Positions 23,286 to 32,054 of a stretch of DNA of 64,000 bases are shown here, one piece after another. Origin of the DNA: Paenarthrobacter sp. A20 (GTDB taxonomy: Bacteria > Actinomycetota > Actinomycetes > Actinomycetales > Micrococcaceae); NCBI RefSeq assembly GCF_024168825.1, contig NZ_JALJWH010000001.1:4836001-4900000 (forward strand). The letters run 5' to 3'. The translations under genes and the position numbers were made by a program. The notes under the pieces are model-generated. The model saw only the letters and a program-made list of their open reading frames with translations, searched no databases and was not told where the DNA came from. Position 1 is the first letter of the stretch. Every line of letters begins with the position of its first letter.

Positions 23286-23743
23286 CAGAGGGATTCCGCC
23301 TTTGCTGCGATCTCCGTCAAGTCCTTGGCGAGTGCCTTGCGCGTCATGCTCATGCCGATCTTCCCGAAGAGGGCCATACCCACCTTGCTGAGGAATGACG
23401 GCTTGAGGACCTCGGCGCCGAACGTCAGCGTAAGGTCCGTTCCGCCGTCGCGCTCGGACAGGGTGAAGCGCGAGGTGTAATCAGCGCCGCCCTGAAGCGC
23501 CTTCACAGTAGTGCTGCGCGGCGGGTCGGCCTGGGACACCCACATTTCGACGGTTTCCTGCTTGCCCATCATGGTCCGGGTTTCTTTCCATCGCGTGCCT
23601 TCGCCGTACGGGCCCTCGCTGAGCAACTGGACGGAGTCGATGCCGGAGAGTGTGCCGGCCGAGCCCGGGATATCCGAGATAACGGCCCAGACTTTCTCCG
23701 GGCCTGCCTTAATGTGCTGCGTCAGGGTGGTGGTGTGTTCCAT
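23285..23743 (-). CDS. SRPBCC (START/polyketide cyclase-like) family protein
   Basis: A 152-residue protein with the helix-grip fold. It starts HTTTLTQHIKAGPEKVWAVI, the usual first strand and helix, and ends in a long C-terminal helix (MSMTRKALAKDLTEIAAKAE). Such proteins bind hydrophobic ligands. TAGGCT lies 6 nt before the ATG with no Shine-Dalgarno sequence. It is coupled to the pentapeptide gene. Confidence 0.88.
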   Translation of the reverse strand: MEHTTTLTQHIKAGPEKVWAVISDIPGSAGTLSGIDSVQLLSEGPYGEGTRWKETRTMMGKQETVEMWVSQADPPRSTTVKALQGGADYTSRFTLSERDGGTDLTLTFGAEVLKPSFLSKVGMALFGKIGMSMTRKALAKDLTEIAAKAESL

Positions 23744-23749
23744 ACATCG

Positions 23750-23755
23750 AGCCTA
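23750..23755 (-). promoter_or_regulatory. -10 hexamer TAGGCT, leaderless type
   Basis: TAGGCT on the minus strand ends 6 nt before the ATG at 23743. It overlaps the last codons of the DUF2177 gene, giving SRPBCC-pentapeptide an internal promoter. Confidence 0.5.
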
Positions 23756-24172
23756 GTCCCGACCCCTGACAGTCCCAATGAGGGCAGTCAGCCAAGTGAC
23801 CACGGCGCAGACACCAACACCCCAGGCAATGTCGGTCAACGCCACCATCGGCGGGAAGTCCTTGAGCACGGCGAGCGCCGTCAACGCCCAGGTGGAGTAC
23901 GTGAAGAAGCCAAACAACGCTCCTCCCGCGGCCCGCCGACCCAGCGTGAGGTCCGCCTTCCCTGGCCGCACGCCATAGTGAACAATCCCGGCAACAAAGA
24001 CTACGTAGAACAGCACCGCCGCCACTGGCTGCGGACTGGACGCTATCAGGTGTCCGATCTGGCTTTCATACTGCCGCTGCGCCACGGTGAGGATCCATAC
24101 GACGTCGATCACGGCAAAAATCACTGCTGCCAGCGCGTAGGACAGAAGCCAGCGCTTCATGCCGCGGCTCAT
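23753..24172 (-). CDS. DUF2177 family membrane protein
   Basis: A 139-residue integral membrane protein with four hydrophobic segments (about 8-28, 48-67, 80-103 and 110-132). The pattern FAVIDVVWI near the N-terminus and GRRAAGGALFGFFTYSTWAL in the middle is characteristic of DUF2177, whose function is unknown. The start overlaps the acyl-CoA ligase stop by 4 nt, so it is the third gene of a marR-ligase-DUF2177 operon. Confidence 0.88.
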   Translation of the reverse strand: MSRGMKRWLLSYALAAVIFAVIDVVWILTVAQRQYESQIGHLIASSPQPVAAVLFYVVFVAGIVHYGVRPGKADLTLGRRAAGGALFGFFTYSTWALTALAVLKDFPPMVALTDIAWGVGVCAVVTWLTALIGTVRGRD

Positions 24173-26037
24173 CCCTGGCGCCGGGTGTCAGCGTAGAGGT
24201 TGTCCACGATGTGCCGTGCGCGTTCGGTGAAAGCCCCACGTTTGAGTTTCATGGTCGGTGTCACGATTCCGTTGGCCTCCGTGAGGTCGGTCAGCAGCAA
24301 GACGAACCGGCGCACCTGCTCGGAGCGTGCGATTTTCGCGTTCGCAGCACTGACGGCCTTGCCAATGACGGCCAGAAGCCGGACGTCGTCGATTTGGACT
24401 GCGCCGCCGTCGTCGGGGATCCGGAGGCCCTTCAGATCTGCAATGCCCTCGCGCTCGGCCCACGCAGCCAAGGTTTCGGGGTCCAGCAGCACCAGCCCAC
24501 CGAGATACGGCTTGCCCTCCCCCACCATCACGGCGTGGGCAACCAGGGGGTCGCCTTCAACGTAGCCTTCCCAAATGGCCGGGGAGATGGTCTTCCCGCC
24601 GGCGGTGACAATGACGTCCTTGATCCGCCCCTTCAAGGTGAGCCGGCCCAGATGGTCCAGCTCGCCGAGGTCCCCGGTCCGGAAATAGCCGTCGACGAAC
24701 GCTTCGGCGTTGTCCGCCTGCCGGCGGTAGCCTGCAAAGACGCCCACACCGCGGGCCAGGACTTCACCTTGGTCCGAGAGACGCACGGTGGTACCGGGCA
24801 TGGGAACACCCACGGACCCCGAGTTAATGGCCCCGGGCAGGTTCCCCGTCAACGGGGCGGTAGTTTCCGTGAGGCCGTAGCCTTCGATCACGGGAAGTCC
24901 CAGTCCTCGGAAGAACAGGGACAGTTCCGCGTCGAGGGCCCCGGCGCCGGACAGCAGGTAATCGAGGCGTCCGCCCACCAACTTCCGCAGCCGGGCGTAG
25001 AAAAGGCGGTCGAACAGGGCCCGCCGGATGCGGAGGCCGGCAGAGGCACGGACGGTCTGGTCGGCGTCGTGCGCTTCGGCAAACCGGCCCCACTCCACTG
25101 CCGTGCTTTGCGCCGAAGCCCACACGCGCCCCAGCCGCTTTTGCGTTGCGGCGGCAGCGGCCGATGCCTGGATTTTCTGCAGCACACGCGGAACCACCAC
25201 CAGGAACGTTGGCTTCAAAGCGCCCAGTGCAGGAACCACGTCCCGTGGATCGGAGAGGTGGGCGATCCGCATGCCGTTGGCCAGGCAGATCAGCTGCAGC
25301 CCGCGTGCCAGGACATGGGCCATGGGCAGGAAGATGATGGTGTTGCCACCCTCTCGGACCACCTCCGTGTAGGCTCCGGCGACGTTCAGGACCTGCCCCA
25401 CGAAGTTGCCGTGGGTGATGAGCGCACCTTTGGGCGCCGCCGTGGTGCCGGAGGTGTACACGATGGTGGCAACGGAGTCGAGATCGGCCAGCAAGCGGCG
25501 CTCCTCAACGGTGCTGTCCGGGATCCCGACACCGCGGGCCACTAAATCTGCCAGGTCCGCCCCGGGCACGGCATCAATGGTCCAGATCCCCAGGGGCTGG
25601 ATTCCTGCGGTGCTAAAACCCTGCTCCAGCAAAGCGGCGTGCTCCGCGGTGCCGCCCACGGCAAGCCTGACGTCGGCGTCGGCCAGGATCGCCGTCACCT
25701 GCGGCGCCGCTGAGGTTTCGTAAACCGGAACCACGACGGCGCCGGCGAACCAAGCCGCCATATCGGCCAGTGCCCACTCGTAACGGGTGGGGGACATGAT
25801 GGCCAGGGACTCCCCCGGCTGGATGCCCGCCGCGATGAAACCCTTGGCCAGTGCCCGGACCTCGTCCACGAACTGCTCCGTGGTGACTTGCCGCCACGGA
25901 TCGGTGATGGCCGCATCCGTCGCACGGACTTCGAATGCGATGTGCCCGGGGTTCGTCCGGACGCGCTCCATGAGCAACTCCGTGGCGTTGCGGTGGTTGG
26001 CCGCGTCAACCAGCGGCGGGGAGGTGAACTCTCTCAA
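24169..26037 (-). CDS. Long-chain acyl-CoA synthetase (FadD15-like AMP-dependent ligase)
   Basis: A 622-residue adenylate-forming enzyme that activates fatty acids to acyl-CoA. The P-loop-like motif is IVYTSGTTAAPKGALITHG (about 190-208); the adenylate motif is GYGLTETTAP (about 375-384), and the C-terminal hinge is YFRTGDLGELD with GRIKDVIVTAGGKTISP. Length and the IKDVIV segment are typical of bacterial long-chain ligases. It overlaps marR upstream and DUF2177 downstream by 4 nt each. A MarR regulator that senses a fatty acid or its CoA ester would fit (inference). Confidence 0.92.
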   Translation of the reverse strand: MREFTSPPLVDAANHRNATELLMERVRTNPGHIAFEVRATDAAITDPWRQVTTEQFVDEVRALAKGFIAAGIQPGESLAIMSPTRYEWALADMAAWFAGAVVVPVYETSAAPQVTAILADADVRLAVGGTAEHAALLEQGFSTAGIQPLGIWTIDAVPGADLADLVARGVGIPDSTVEERRLLADLDSVATIVYTSGTTAAPKGALITHGNFVGQVLNVAGAYTEVVREGGNTIIFLPMAHVLARGLQLICLANGMRIAHLSDPRDVVPALGALKPTFLVVVPRVLQKIQASAAAAATQKRLGRVWASAQSTAVEWGRFAEAHDADQTVRASAGLRIRRALFDRLFYARLRKLVGGRLDYLLSGAGALDAELSLFFRGLGLPVIEGYGLTETTAPLTGNLPGAINSGSVGVPMPGTTVRLSDQGEVLARGVGVFAGYRRQADNAEAFVDGYFRTGDLGELDHLGRLTLKGRIKDVIVTAGGKTISPAIWEGYVEGDPLVAHAVMVGEGKPYLGGLVLLDPETLAAWAEREGIADLKGLRIPDDGGAVQIDDVRLLAVIGKAVSAANAKIARSEQVRRFVLLLTDLTEANGIVTPTMKLKRGAFTERARHIVDNLYADTRRQG

Positions 26038-26513
26038 CGGGCACCCCCGGCTGACAGGGATTGCAGGTGCTCCTGCATCAGGCCCAGGACGGCGTCGAGA
26101 AAGTCCCCGACGACGGCTTGGTGTTCAGCAGGCAGCGCGTCCACGTGCGCAGTGGCAGCAGACAGGAGCGGCTGCAGCAGGTCCTTGACCTGGAGGGATG
26201 CCGAACTGGTGACGTTGACGTGCACTTGCCGCCGGTCTTCGGTGCTGCGCAGGCGCTCAACGAACCCGTGCGACTCCAAACGGCTGACCAGCGCAGTTGT
26301 GGTGGCCGCTGTAGCACCCAAGTCCGAGGCGAGGGCACCCACAGTAACGGGTCCCGACTCAGCCAGTACGGTCAGCGCCCTGTAGTCAGTGAGGTTGAGT
26401 CCGAGGGCCCGGGCTACCTCGCGTTCGGTCTCATTGGCCAGGCCAAACAGACCCTGCAAGGTCCGGGAGGTCGGGTGGGCCGACTCTCCGGTAGCCTTTT
26501 CATGATTTTGCAT
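26034..26513 (-). CDS. MarR family transcriptional regulator
   Basis: A 159-residue winged-helix repressor. The recognition region VTVGALASDLGATAATTTALVSRL and the wing ESHGFVERLRSTEDRRQVHV are clear; split here they are residues about 60-100. It heads the operon with the acyl-CoA ligase. TACTAT ends 6 nt before the ATG (leaderless) and the palindrome 26527-26540 lies just upstream, so it probably represses itself and perhaps the divergent DUF1295 gene. Confidence 0.92.
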   Translation of the reverse strand: MQNHEKATGESAHPTSRTLQGLFGLANETEREVARALGLNLTDYRALTVLAESGPVTVGALASDLGATAATTTALVSRLESHGFVERLRSTEDRRQVHVNVTSSASLQVKDLLQPLLSAATAHVDALPAEHQAVVGDFLDAVLGLMQEHLQSLSAGGAR

Positions 26514-26519
26514 GGTTAT

Positions 26520-26525
26520 ATAGTA
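26520..26525 (-). promoter_or_regulatory. -10 hexamer TACTAT, leaderless type
   Basis: TACTAT on the minus strand ends 6 nt before the marR ATG at 26513. Confidence 0.55.
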
Positions 26526-26526
26526 A

Positions 26527-26540
26527 TCAAATTAGTTTGA
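26527..26540. promoter_or_regulatory. Candidate MarR operator
   Basis: TCAAA and TTTGA arranged around TTAG give a perfect 5-bp inverted repeat, directly behind the marR -10 and 71 nt ahead of the divergent DUF1295 start. Position fits autoregulation. Confidence 0.5.
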
Positions 26541-26610
26541 ACATAAAACAGGCTAGGAAACAGGCATTGTGGGGAAACGCCGCTCGAGCCGCCGTGAAAG
26601 GAACGCTGTC

Positions 26611-27480
26611 GTGAAGGATTCAGAGAGGAAGGGCCTCATTGCCCTTCCTGTGGTGGTGCTGCTGGGCGGACTCGTCGCCGTGGCTGGAAGCCAGCACGGA
26701 GCAAGCCTGACCGGGATTCCGGTCTTCGCCGCCGCAGTCGCCGCCGCGTTCATCATTCAATGGCTTGTCTTCATCCCGTCCTTCAAAGCACAGACAGAGA
26801 AGTACTTCGATCTCACTGGCTCACTGACCTATGTAGCCATCACCGTTCTTTTGGTGCTTGCCACCCCCGGAATTGATGCCCGTTCGCTGCTCCTTGCGGC
26901 CATGGTTGCCGCGTGGGCCCTCCGCCTGGGAACCTTCCTGTCCCGGCGGATCCACAAGTCCGGCAAGGACGACCGCTTCGACGAGATCAAGCCATCATTC
27001 ATCCGCTTCCTCAACGTCTGGACCATGCAAGGACTCTGGGTGGTCTTCACTGCCGCAGCAGCATGGGTGGCCATCACCAGCACCAACCGGGTGGCTTTGG
27101 ACTGGCTGGCCGTCCTCGGATTCGTGGTGTGGGCGGCAGGATTCCTCATCGAGATCGTGGCCGACCTGCAGAAGAGCCGGTTCAAGGCCAACCCGGCCAA
27201 CAAGGGAAAGTTCATCTCCACCGGACTGTGGTCAAAGTCCCGGCACCCCAACTACTTCGGCGAGATCCTCCTGTGGACGGGGGTGGCCATCATCGCCATC
27301 CCGGTACTCCAAGGCTGGCAGTGGATTGCACTGATCTCCCCGATCTTCGTTGCCCTCCTGCTCACCAAGGTCAGCGGCATCCCCTTGCTGGAAAAGAAGG
27401 CCGACAAGACCTGGGGCGGCGAGGCGGGGTACGAGGCCTACAAGAAGAGCACCCCAGTGTTGATCCCGAAGCTCAGCTAG
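26611..27480 (+). CDS. DUF1295 family membrane protein (steroid 5-alpha reductase-like fold)
   Basis: A 289-residue integral membrane protein with about seven hydrophobic segments. The C-terminal signature GLWSKSRHPNYFGEILLWTG (about 204-223), with the conserved R-H-P-N-Y-F-G-E, is diagnostic for DUF1295 and related reductases and methyltransferases. I chose GTG at 26611 because AAAGGAA precedes it; a GTG at 26569 is in frame but lacks such a site. Its substrate, probably a lipid or isoprenoid, is unknown. It converges on the amino-acid permease gene. Confidence 0.9.
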   Translation: MKDSERKGLIALPVVVLLGGLVAVAGSQHGASLTGIPVFAAAVAAAFIIQWLVFIPSFKAQTEKYFDLTGSLTYVAITVLLVLATPGIDARSLLLAAMVAAWALRLGTFLSRRIHKSGKDDRFDEIKPSFIRFLNVWTMQGLWVVFTAAAAWVAITSTNRVALDWLAVLGFVVWAAGFLIEIVADLQKSRFKANPANKGKFISTGLWSKSRHPNYFGEILLWTGVAIIAIPVLQGWQWIALISPIFVALLLTKVSGIPLLEKKADKTWGGEAGYEAYKKSTPVLIPKLS

Positions 27481-27504
27481 GACCCACAACGCGACGCCCA
27501 CCAC

Positions 27505-27542
27505 GAAAACGGCGCGTGCCCCCGGAAGGAGGCACGCGCCGT
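27505..27542 (-). terminator. Terminator between DUF1295 and permease genes
   Basis: A perfect 12-bp stem (27509-27520 and 27531-27542) with a 10-nt loop. On the minus strand it is followed by TTTTCG, so it mainly ends the permease transcript, but it could act for both convergent genes. Confidence 0.8.
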
Positions 27543-27574
27543 CGTACGTTTGAAACGCAAGGACCAGACGGGTC

Positions 27575-29038
27575 TTAGCTGAACAGCTCGCTCTTGGGCT
27601 CGTTGTTCTTGACCTTCTGCCACCCAAGCCACAGGACCAGGGCGAAGAACGGGATGGTGGCCAACGTCCATAGACCCAGCAGGAAGACCTCGCCGGTTGC
27701 CTTGTCCGTCATCGTGTCGAATCCGATGAGCACGGTGATGGCCAGCAGCGCGATGAGGCCCAGCCAACTGGTCCACGGCGAACCGGGCATCGGCAGGCTG
27801 GAGACGTTGCCGCGCTTCTTCCGCAGGGCAATCTGGCTCGCGAAGATGGAACCCCACGTGAAGATGACGCCGATGGATGCGGTGTTCAGTGCGAGGTCGA
27901 AGGCGTGCGAGCCACCCAGCCAGATGTTCAGGAGGATGCCCACGAGGTAGACGCCACCAATCGCCAGGATGGCGGCGTACGGCACGTGACGGGTGGACAT
28001 CTTGGTGAGCCACTGCGGAGCGTGGCCGTTGTTGGCCATGGTGCGGAAAATGCGGCCGATCGAGTACAGGCCCGAGTTGCAGGAGGACAGTGCGGCGGTG
28101 ATGACGATCATGTTCATGACGTCGCCCATCCAGCCCAGGCCCATCTGGCCGAAAACGGTAACGAACGGCGAGGTGCCGGCCACGTACTGGTCGGACGGAA
28201 GCAGCATTGCCAGCAGCGTCACCGAACCAACGTAGAAGACCACAATACGGATGACGACGGCGCGGATCGCCTTGGGAACTTCGCGTTCGGGGTTCTCCAT
28301 CTCACCAGCGGTAATGCCGACGAGTTCGATGGCGTTGTAGGCGAAGATCACGGCGTTGAGGACCAGGATCATCACCAGGCCGCCCTTGGGGAACATGCCC
28401 CCGTCTTCGTGGAAGAGGTTGGCAACGGACGCGTTGCCGTCGCCCACCTTGGCGTTGGTGACAACCATGAAAGTGCCAACAGCCAGGAAGATCACGATGG
28501 CCGCGACCTTGAGGCAGGAAGCCCAAAACTCGAATTCGCCGAAAGCCTTGACGCTGAACAGGTTCACGGCCACCAGCAGCACCAGCGCGGCGATGGCAGA
28601 CAGTTCAATGGGCACGTTCGGGAAGAAGAACTGGAAGTACAGGCCGATCGCGATCAGTTCGGCGATACCTGTCATGGCCCAGTTGATGAAATACATCCAG
28701 CCGGAAAGGAAGGCGCCCTTCTTGCCGAACATTTCGCCGGCGTAGCTCACGAAGGAGCCGGACGTCTGGCGGTACATGATGAGTTCACCGAGCGCGCGCA
28801 TCAGCAGGTAAGCGATGACGCCGGCAATGGCGTAGGAGAAGATCAGGGCCGGGCCGGTGGAGGCCAGGCGGCCGCCGGCACCCATGAAGAGGCCGACGCC
28901 GATGGCGCCGCCCATGGCGATCATGGTGACGTGGCGGCGACTCAGGGTCTTCTGGTATCCCTCAGCGCTGAGGGTTGAGCCCGCGGCTGCGGATGACGCC
29001 TTGGAGCTCTGGAGATCTGTGGGAGTACTTTGCGGCAC
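27575..29038 (-). CDS. Amino acid permease (APC superfamily, AnsP/GabP-like)
   Basis: A 487-residue secondary transporter with twelve likely membrane helices. The first helix signature is MGGAIGVGLFMGAGGRL; the consensus after helix 2 is MRALGELIMYRQTSGSFVSY (positions about 80-99), typical of the AAT family. The ITAGEMENPEREVPKAIR loop (about 236-253) is also family-specific. Best fit is an asparagine- or aromatic/GABA-type permease; the substrate cannot be read. GTG start at 29038 follows AAGGAA. The 239 nt behind it (29039-29277) contain its promoter region, but I see no clear -35/-10 pair there. Confidence 0.9.
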   Translation of the reverse strand: MPQSTPTDLQSSKASSAAAGSTLSAEGYQKTLSRRHVTMIAMGGAIGVGLFMGAGGRLASTGPALIFSYAIAGVIAYLLMRALGELIMYRQTSGSFVSYAGEMFGKKGAFLSGWMYFINWAMTGIAELIAIGLYFQFFFPNVPIELSAIAALVLLVAVNLFSVKAFGEFEFWASCLKVAAIVIFLAVGTFMVVTNAKVGDGNASVANLFHEDGGMFPKGGLVMILVLNAVIFAYNAIELVGITAGEMENPEREVPKAIRAVVIRIVVFYVGSVTLLAMLLPSDQYVAGTSPFVTVFGQMGLGWMGDVMNMIVITAALSSCNSGLYSIGRIFRTMANNGHAPQWLTKMSTRHVPYAAILAIGGVYLVGILLNIWLGGSHAFDLALNTASIGVIFTWGSIFASQIALRKKRGNVSSLPMPGSPWTSWLGLIALLAITVLIGFDTMTDKATGEVFLLGLWTLATIPFFALVLWLGWQKVKNNEPKSELFS

Positions 29039-29277
29039 AGCTGTTCCTTGTGGGTTGGGGTCTTGCTGTAGGTGTCACGCCCATGCCGGAACACAGGCGT
29101 CTTTGGCACACAAAATTCGAGCTTTTCCTCCTTTGAGGACCCGAAGTGTGACAAAGAACGCAGAACGCCGAAGCTTCGCGCAACCCGTCTATCTTACGGG
29201 ATTAACCCGAATGCCCGTGACGCAGGCAACAAGGGGCTGTGGAAAAGGTCCCCCGCTGCACCTCAAACCATCGCCGC

Positions 29278-29589
29278 TCAGCCGGCCTCCAGAACAATAT
29301 TCCCGGCCTCATCTGCGAAGACTTTGTAGGTTTGAAGGGGTTTGGCGCCCGTGGTGGAGCAGCCGGTTTGGAGTTCGAAGGCGTGCTGGTGCAATGGGCA
29401 CATCACCACGTGCTGGTCGATGGTTCCGTCTGCAATGGGGCCGCCTTTGTGCGGGCAGACACCCGAAACGGCGCGCAGGCTTCCGTCCCTGAGCCGGAAC
29501 ACTGCCACCTGCTCGCCGTCGACGCCAAAGGCCCGGCCTTCACCGAAGGGAATTTGGTCAAGAGGTCCCAGGACCAGCGGAATCTTCAT
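29278..29589 (-). CDS. nirD: Nitrite reductase small subunit NirD (Rieske type)
   Basis: A 103-residue Rieske-fold subunit of assimilatory NADH-dependent nitrite reductase. Both ligand pairs of a [2Fe-2S] Rieske centre are intact: C-P-H in VCPHKGG (about 44-46) and C-P-L-H in MCPLHQH (about 64-67). Many NirD proteins have lost these residues, so this subunit may bind a cluster. Its ATG overlaps the nirB stop by 4 nt. It is the last gene of the operon. Confidence 0.93.
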   Translation of the reverse strand: MKIPLVLGPLDQIPFGEGRAFGVDGEQVAVFRLRDGSLRAVSGVCPHKGGPIADGTIDQHVVMCPLHQHAFELQTGCSTTGAKPLQTYKVFADEAGNIVLEAG

Positions 29590-32054
29590 TGGACCGGCAC
29601 CTGCGGCAGAACTGTCAAAGGCAGGGAGGTGCGGAACTGGCCGGGCGTCAGGGGATCATCGCGTTCGCTCCAAGGGTCCACGTAGCTGTCCACCGAGGCT
29701 TGCATGGAAGCATCCAGGCGGGCGGCGATCCCTTCGGAATCGTCAAGAATGACGCTGCGGATCCGCTCAATCCCCACCCGAGGCACAAAGGAGTACGTCC
29801 GTTCCAACCAATGGGCGTTCTCCCGGTAGTACTGCATGAAGCGGCCTGCAAGGAGAGTGACTTCCTCGGGCGTATCCACCGTGACCAGGAGGTCCCCCTT
29901 GCGGATGTGGGCACCCGCCGCTCCCCCGATGTAGATTTCCCAGCGGCCACCTTCCACCGCCACCACACCCACGTCCTTGACCAAGGACTCGGCACAGTTG
30001 CGTGGGCAGCCGGAGACCGCGAGCTTTAGCTTGGCCGGCGCTTCGATTCCTTGGAAACGCGACTCCAGACCAATGCCCAGTCCGGTTGAATCCCCCGTCC
30101 CGAACCGGCAGTAGTCCTTCCCCACACACGTCTTGACCGTGCGGAAACTCTTGCCATAGGCATACCCGGACGGCATGTCCAGATCCGCCCACACCTGTGG
30201 AAGCTCCTCCTTGGGCACTCCCAGCAGGTCGATCCGCTGCCCGCCGGTCAGTTTAATCATGGGAATGTTGTGCTTCTCTGCGACGTCGGCGATCCTTCGG
30301 AGTTGCTGGACCGAGGTCACCCCACCCTTCATCTGCGGCACCACGGAGAACGTGCCATCACGCTGGATGTTGGCGTGTACGCGGTCGTTGATAAACCGGG
30401 CGTCGCGTTCATCAACGTAGTCTCCTGCCAACATCATCTTCATCAGCGATGCCAGCCCCATCTTGGATTTGGCGTCCTCGGCGCTGCCCGGCGCCAGGGC
30501 GGCAAAGACTTCCGAAACTGAACAGAGGCCGCGCGAACGGATCTCGGCCATCAAGGAACCCTTGTCCAGCGGAATTCCCGGAACGTAGTAGCTAGCTGCC
30601 GGGTCTTCCTCCACGGCACCACCAGCCGCCCATTCCACCACTTGGGTGACCATGGGCTTGCACGACCCACAGCCCTTGCCTGCACGGGTTGCGTCCATGG
30701 CAGCGGACACCGAAGCGCACCCGCCACGAACGGCGCACACCAGTGCCCCTTTGGAAACGCCGTTGCAGTTGCAGACCTGGGCGTTGTCCGCCAGCTCGGC
30801 AACGCTCTCCTCCTCCCCTGGTGAGCCGAGGTCGAACATCAGCGAGAGCCGCTCCTCAGGAAGGGGCAAACCCTGGTCGAAAGCCTGGGTCAGGTAGGCC
30901 ACCTTGCGGCTGTCGCCCAGCAGGGTGGCGCCCACCATCTTGTTGTCCCGGATCACGATCGACTTGAACACTCCGCGGCCGGGTTCCGAGAAAACGATGT
31001 GCTCATCGGTATCCCGTTCGGGGCCATGAAGTCCCATGGAAGCGACGTCGACGCCGGCCACTTTCAGTTTGGTGGCAGTCCGGGAGCCCAGATACATCGA
31101 GTTGCGGTCCACTCCGGTGACGTGATCGGCCAGTACGGCGGCCTGCTCCCACAAGGGTGCCACCAGTCCGTACACCTGGCCGCGGTGCTGGACGCACTCC
31201 CCTACTGCGTAGATTTCCTCTTCATCCATCACCCGGAGGTGGTCGTCGACCACGATGCCGCGCTCCACTGCCAAACCACTCACGACGGCGACACCCACGT
31301 TGGGCCGGATGCCTGCGGTGACTACCACCATGTCGCAGTCGAGATCTGGTTGGTCGCGCAGGCCCACCCCGGTGATGCTGTCCGAACCCAGGATCGCCGT
31401 GGTCCGGCTTCCGGTGTGCACTTTGATGCCCAGCGCCTCCACGCTCCGCCGCAGTATTGCACCGCCGTCGGGCCCCATTTGGGCGCTCATCAGGTGCCCG
31501 CCCGAGTGGACCACAGCAACGTCCAGGCCGTAGGCCTGCAACCCCCGGGCCGCCTCCAGCCCGAGCAATCCGCCGCCAATCACCACTGCCCGCCGGTGGT
31601 GCTCGTGCTGGGCGAACTCGATCATCTTCCGGGTATCGTCCATGGTCCTGAAGGTGAAGACGCCATGCCGGACCGTTCCGCTGGGCGTATGGAGCCCGTC
31701 CATAGGTGGCAGGAAGGAGCGGCTGCCGGTGGCGATAATCAGTTGGTCGTACTGGACCACGCGGCCGTCGGCGGCGAAAACGTGCCGGCTGAACTTATCG
31801 ATGCGGTCCACCAGGACCCCGGCATGGAGAGTGATGTTGTTCGCCTGGTACCAGGGGAGGGCGTTGAGGAAGATGTCCGCATCGCTTTCCTCGCCCGAGA
31901 GGACATGGCTGAGCATGATCCGGTTGTAGTTTCCATAAGGTTCGTCGCCGAACATGGTGATGTCGAAGATGTCACCGCCACCCCTGGCCAGGACTTCCTC
32001 CACGGCACGGGCACCGGCCATGCCGTTGCCGATCACCACCAGCCGCTTCTTCAT
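29586..32054 (-). CDS. nirB: Nitrite reductase large subunit NirB
   Basis: An 822-residue flavo-sirohaem enzyme that reduces nitrite to ammonia with NAD(P)H in the cytosol. The N-terminal FAD/NAD half begins VVIGNGMAGARAVEEV and has a second dinucleotide motif VIGGGLLGLEAARGL; a BFD-like [2Fe-2S] domain follows (CNCNGVSKGAL and GKGCGSCKPMV, about 430-478); the sirohaem/[4Fe-4S] cysteines are in TCVGKDYCRFG and SGCPRNCAES. Length is normal. Translationally coupled to the preceding 115-residue gene (TGATG) and to nirD. No nitrate reductase or transporter is in the window. Confidence 0.96.
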   Translation of the reverse strand: MKKRLVVIGNGMAGARAVEEVLARGGGDIFDITMFGDEPYGNYNRIMLSHVLSGEESDADIFLNALPWYQANNITLHAGVLVDRIDKFSRHVFAADGRVVQYDQLIIATGSRSFLPPMDGLHTPSGTVRHGVFTFRTMDDTRKMIEFAQHEHHRRAVVIGGGLLGLEAARGLQAYGLDVAVVHSGGHLMSAQMGPDGGAILRRSVEALGIKVHTGSRTTAILGSDSITGVGLRDQPDLDCDMVVVTAGIRPNVGVAVVSGLAVERGIVVDDHLRVMDEEEIYAVGECVQHRGQVYGLVAPLWEQAAVLADHVTGVDRNSMYLGSRTATKLKVAGVDVASMGLHGPERDTDEHIVFSEPGRGVFKSIVIRDNKMVGATLLGDSRKVAYLTQAFDQGLPLPEERLSLMFDLGSPGEEESVAELADNAQVCNCNGVSKGALVCAVRGGCASVSAAMDATRAGKGCGSCKPMVTQVVEWAAGGAVEEDPAASYYVPGIPLDKGSLMAEIRSRGLCSVSEVFAALAPGSAEDAKSKMGLASLMKMMLAGDYVDERDARFINDRVHANIQRDGTFSVVPQMKGGVTSVQQLRRIADVAEKHNIPMIKLTGGQRIDLLGVPKEELPQVWADLDMPSGYAYGKSFRTVKTCVGKDYCRFGTGDSTGLGIGLESRFQGIEAPAKLKLAVSGCPRNCAESLVKDVGVVAVEGGRWEIYIGGAAGAHIRKGDLLVTVDTPEEVTLLAGRFMQYYRENAHWLERTYSFVPRVGIERIRSVILDDSEGIAARLDASMQASVDSYVDPWSERDDPLTPGQFRTSLPLTVLPQVPVQ

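Noticed and set aside
27905..28978. Long plus-strand frame opposite the amino-acid permease
   Set aside because: Composition is His/Asp/Gly-rich antisense of membrane helices; no ribosome-binding site or domain.
29039..29277. Hidden gene or riboswitch between nirD and the permease
   Set aside because: No frame with a start signal and no conserved riboswitch core could be recognised.
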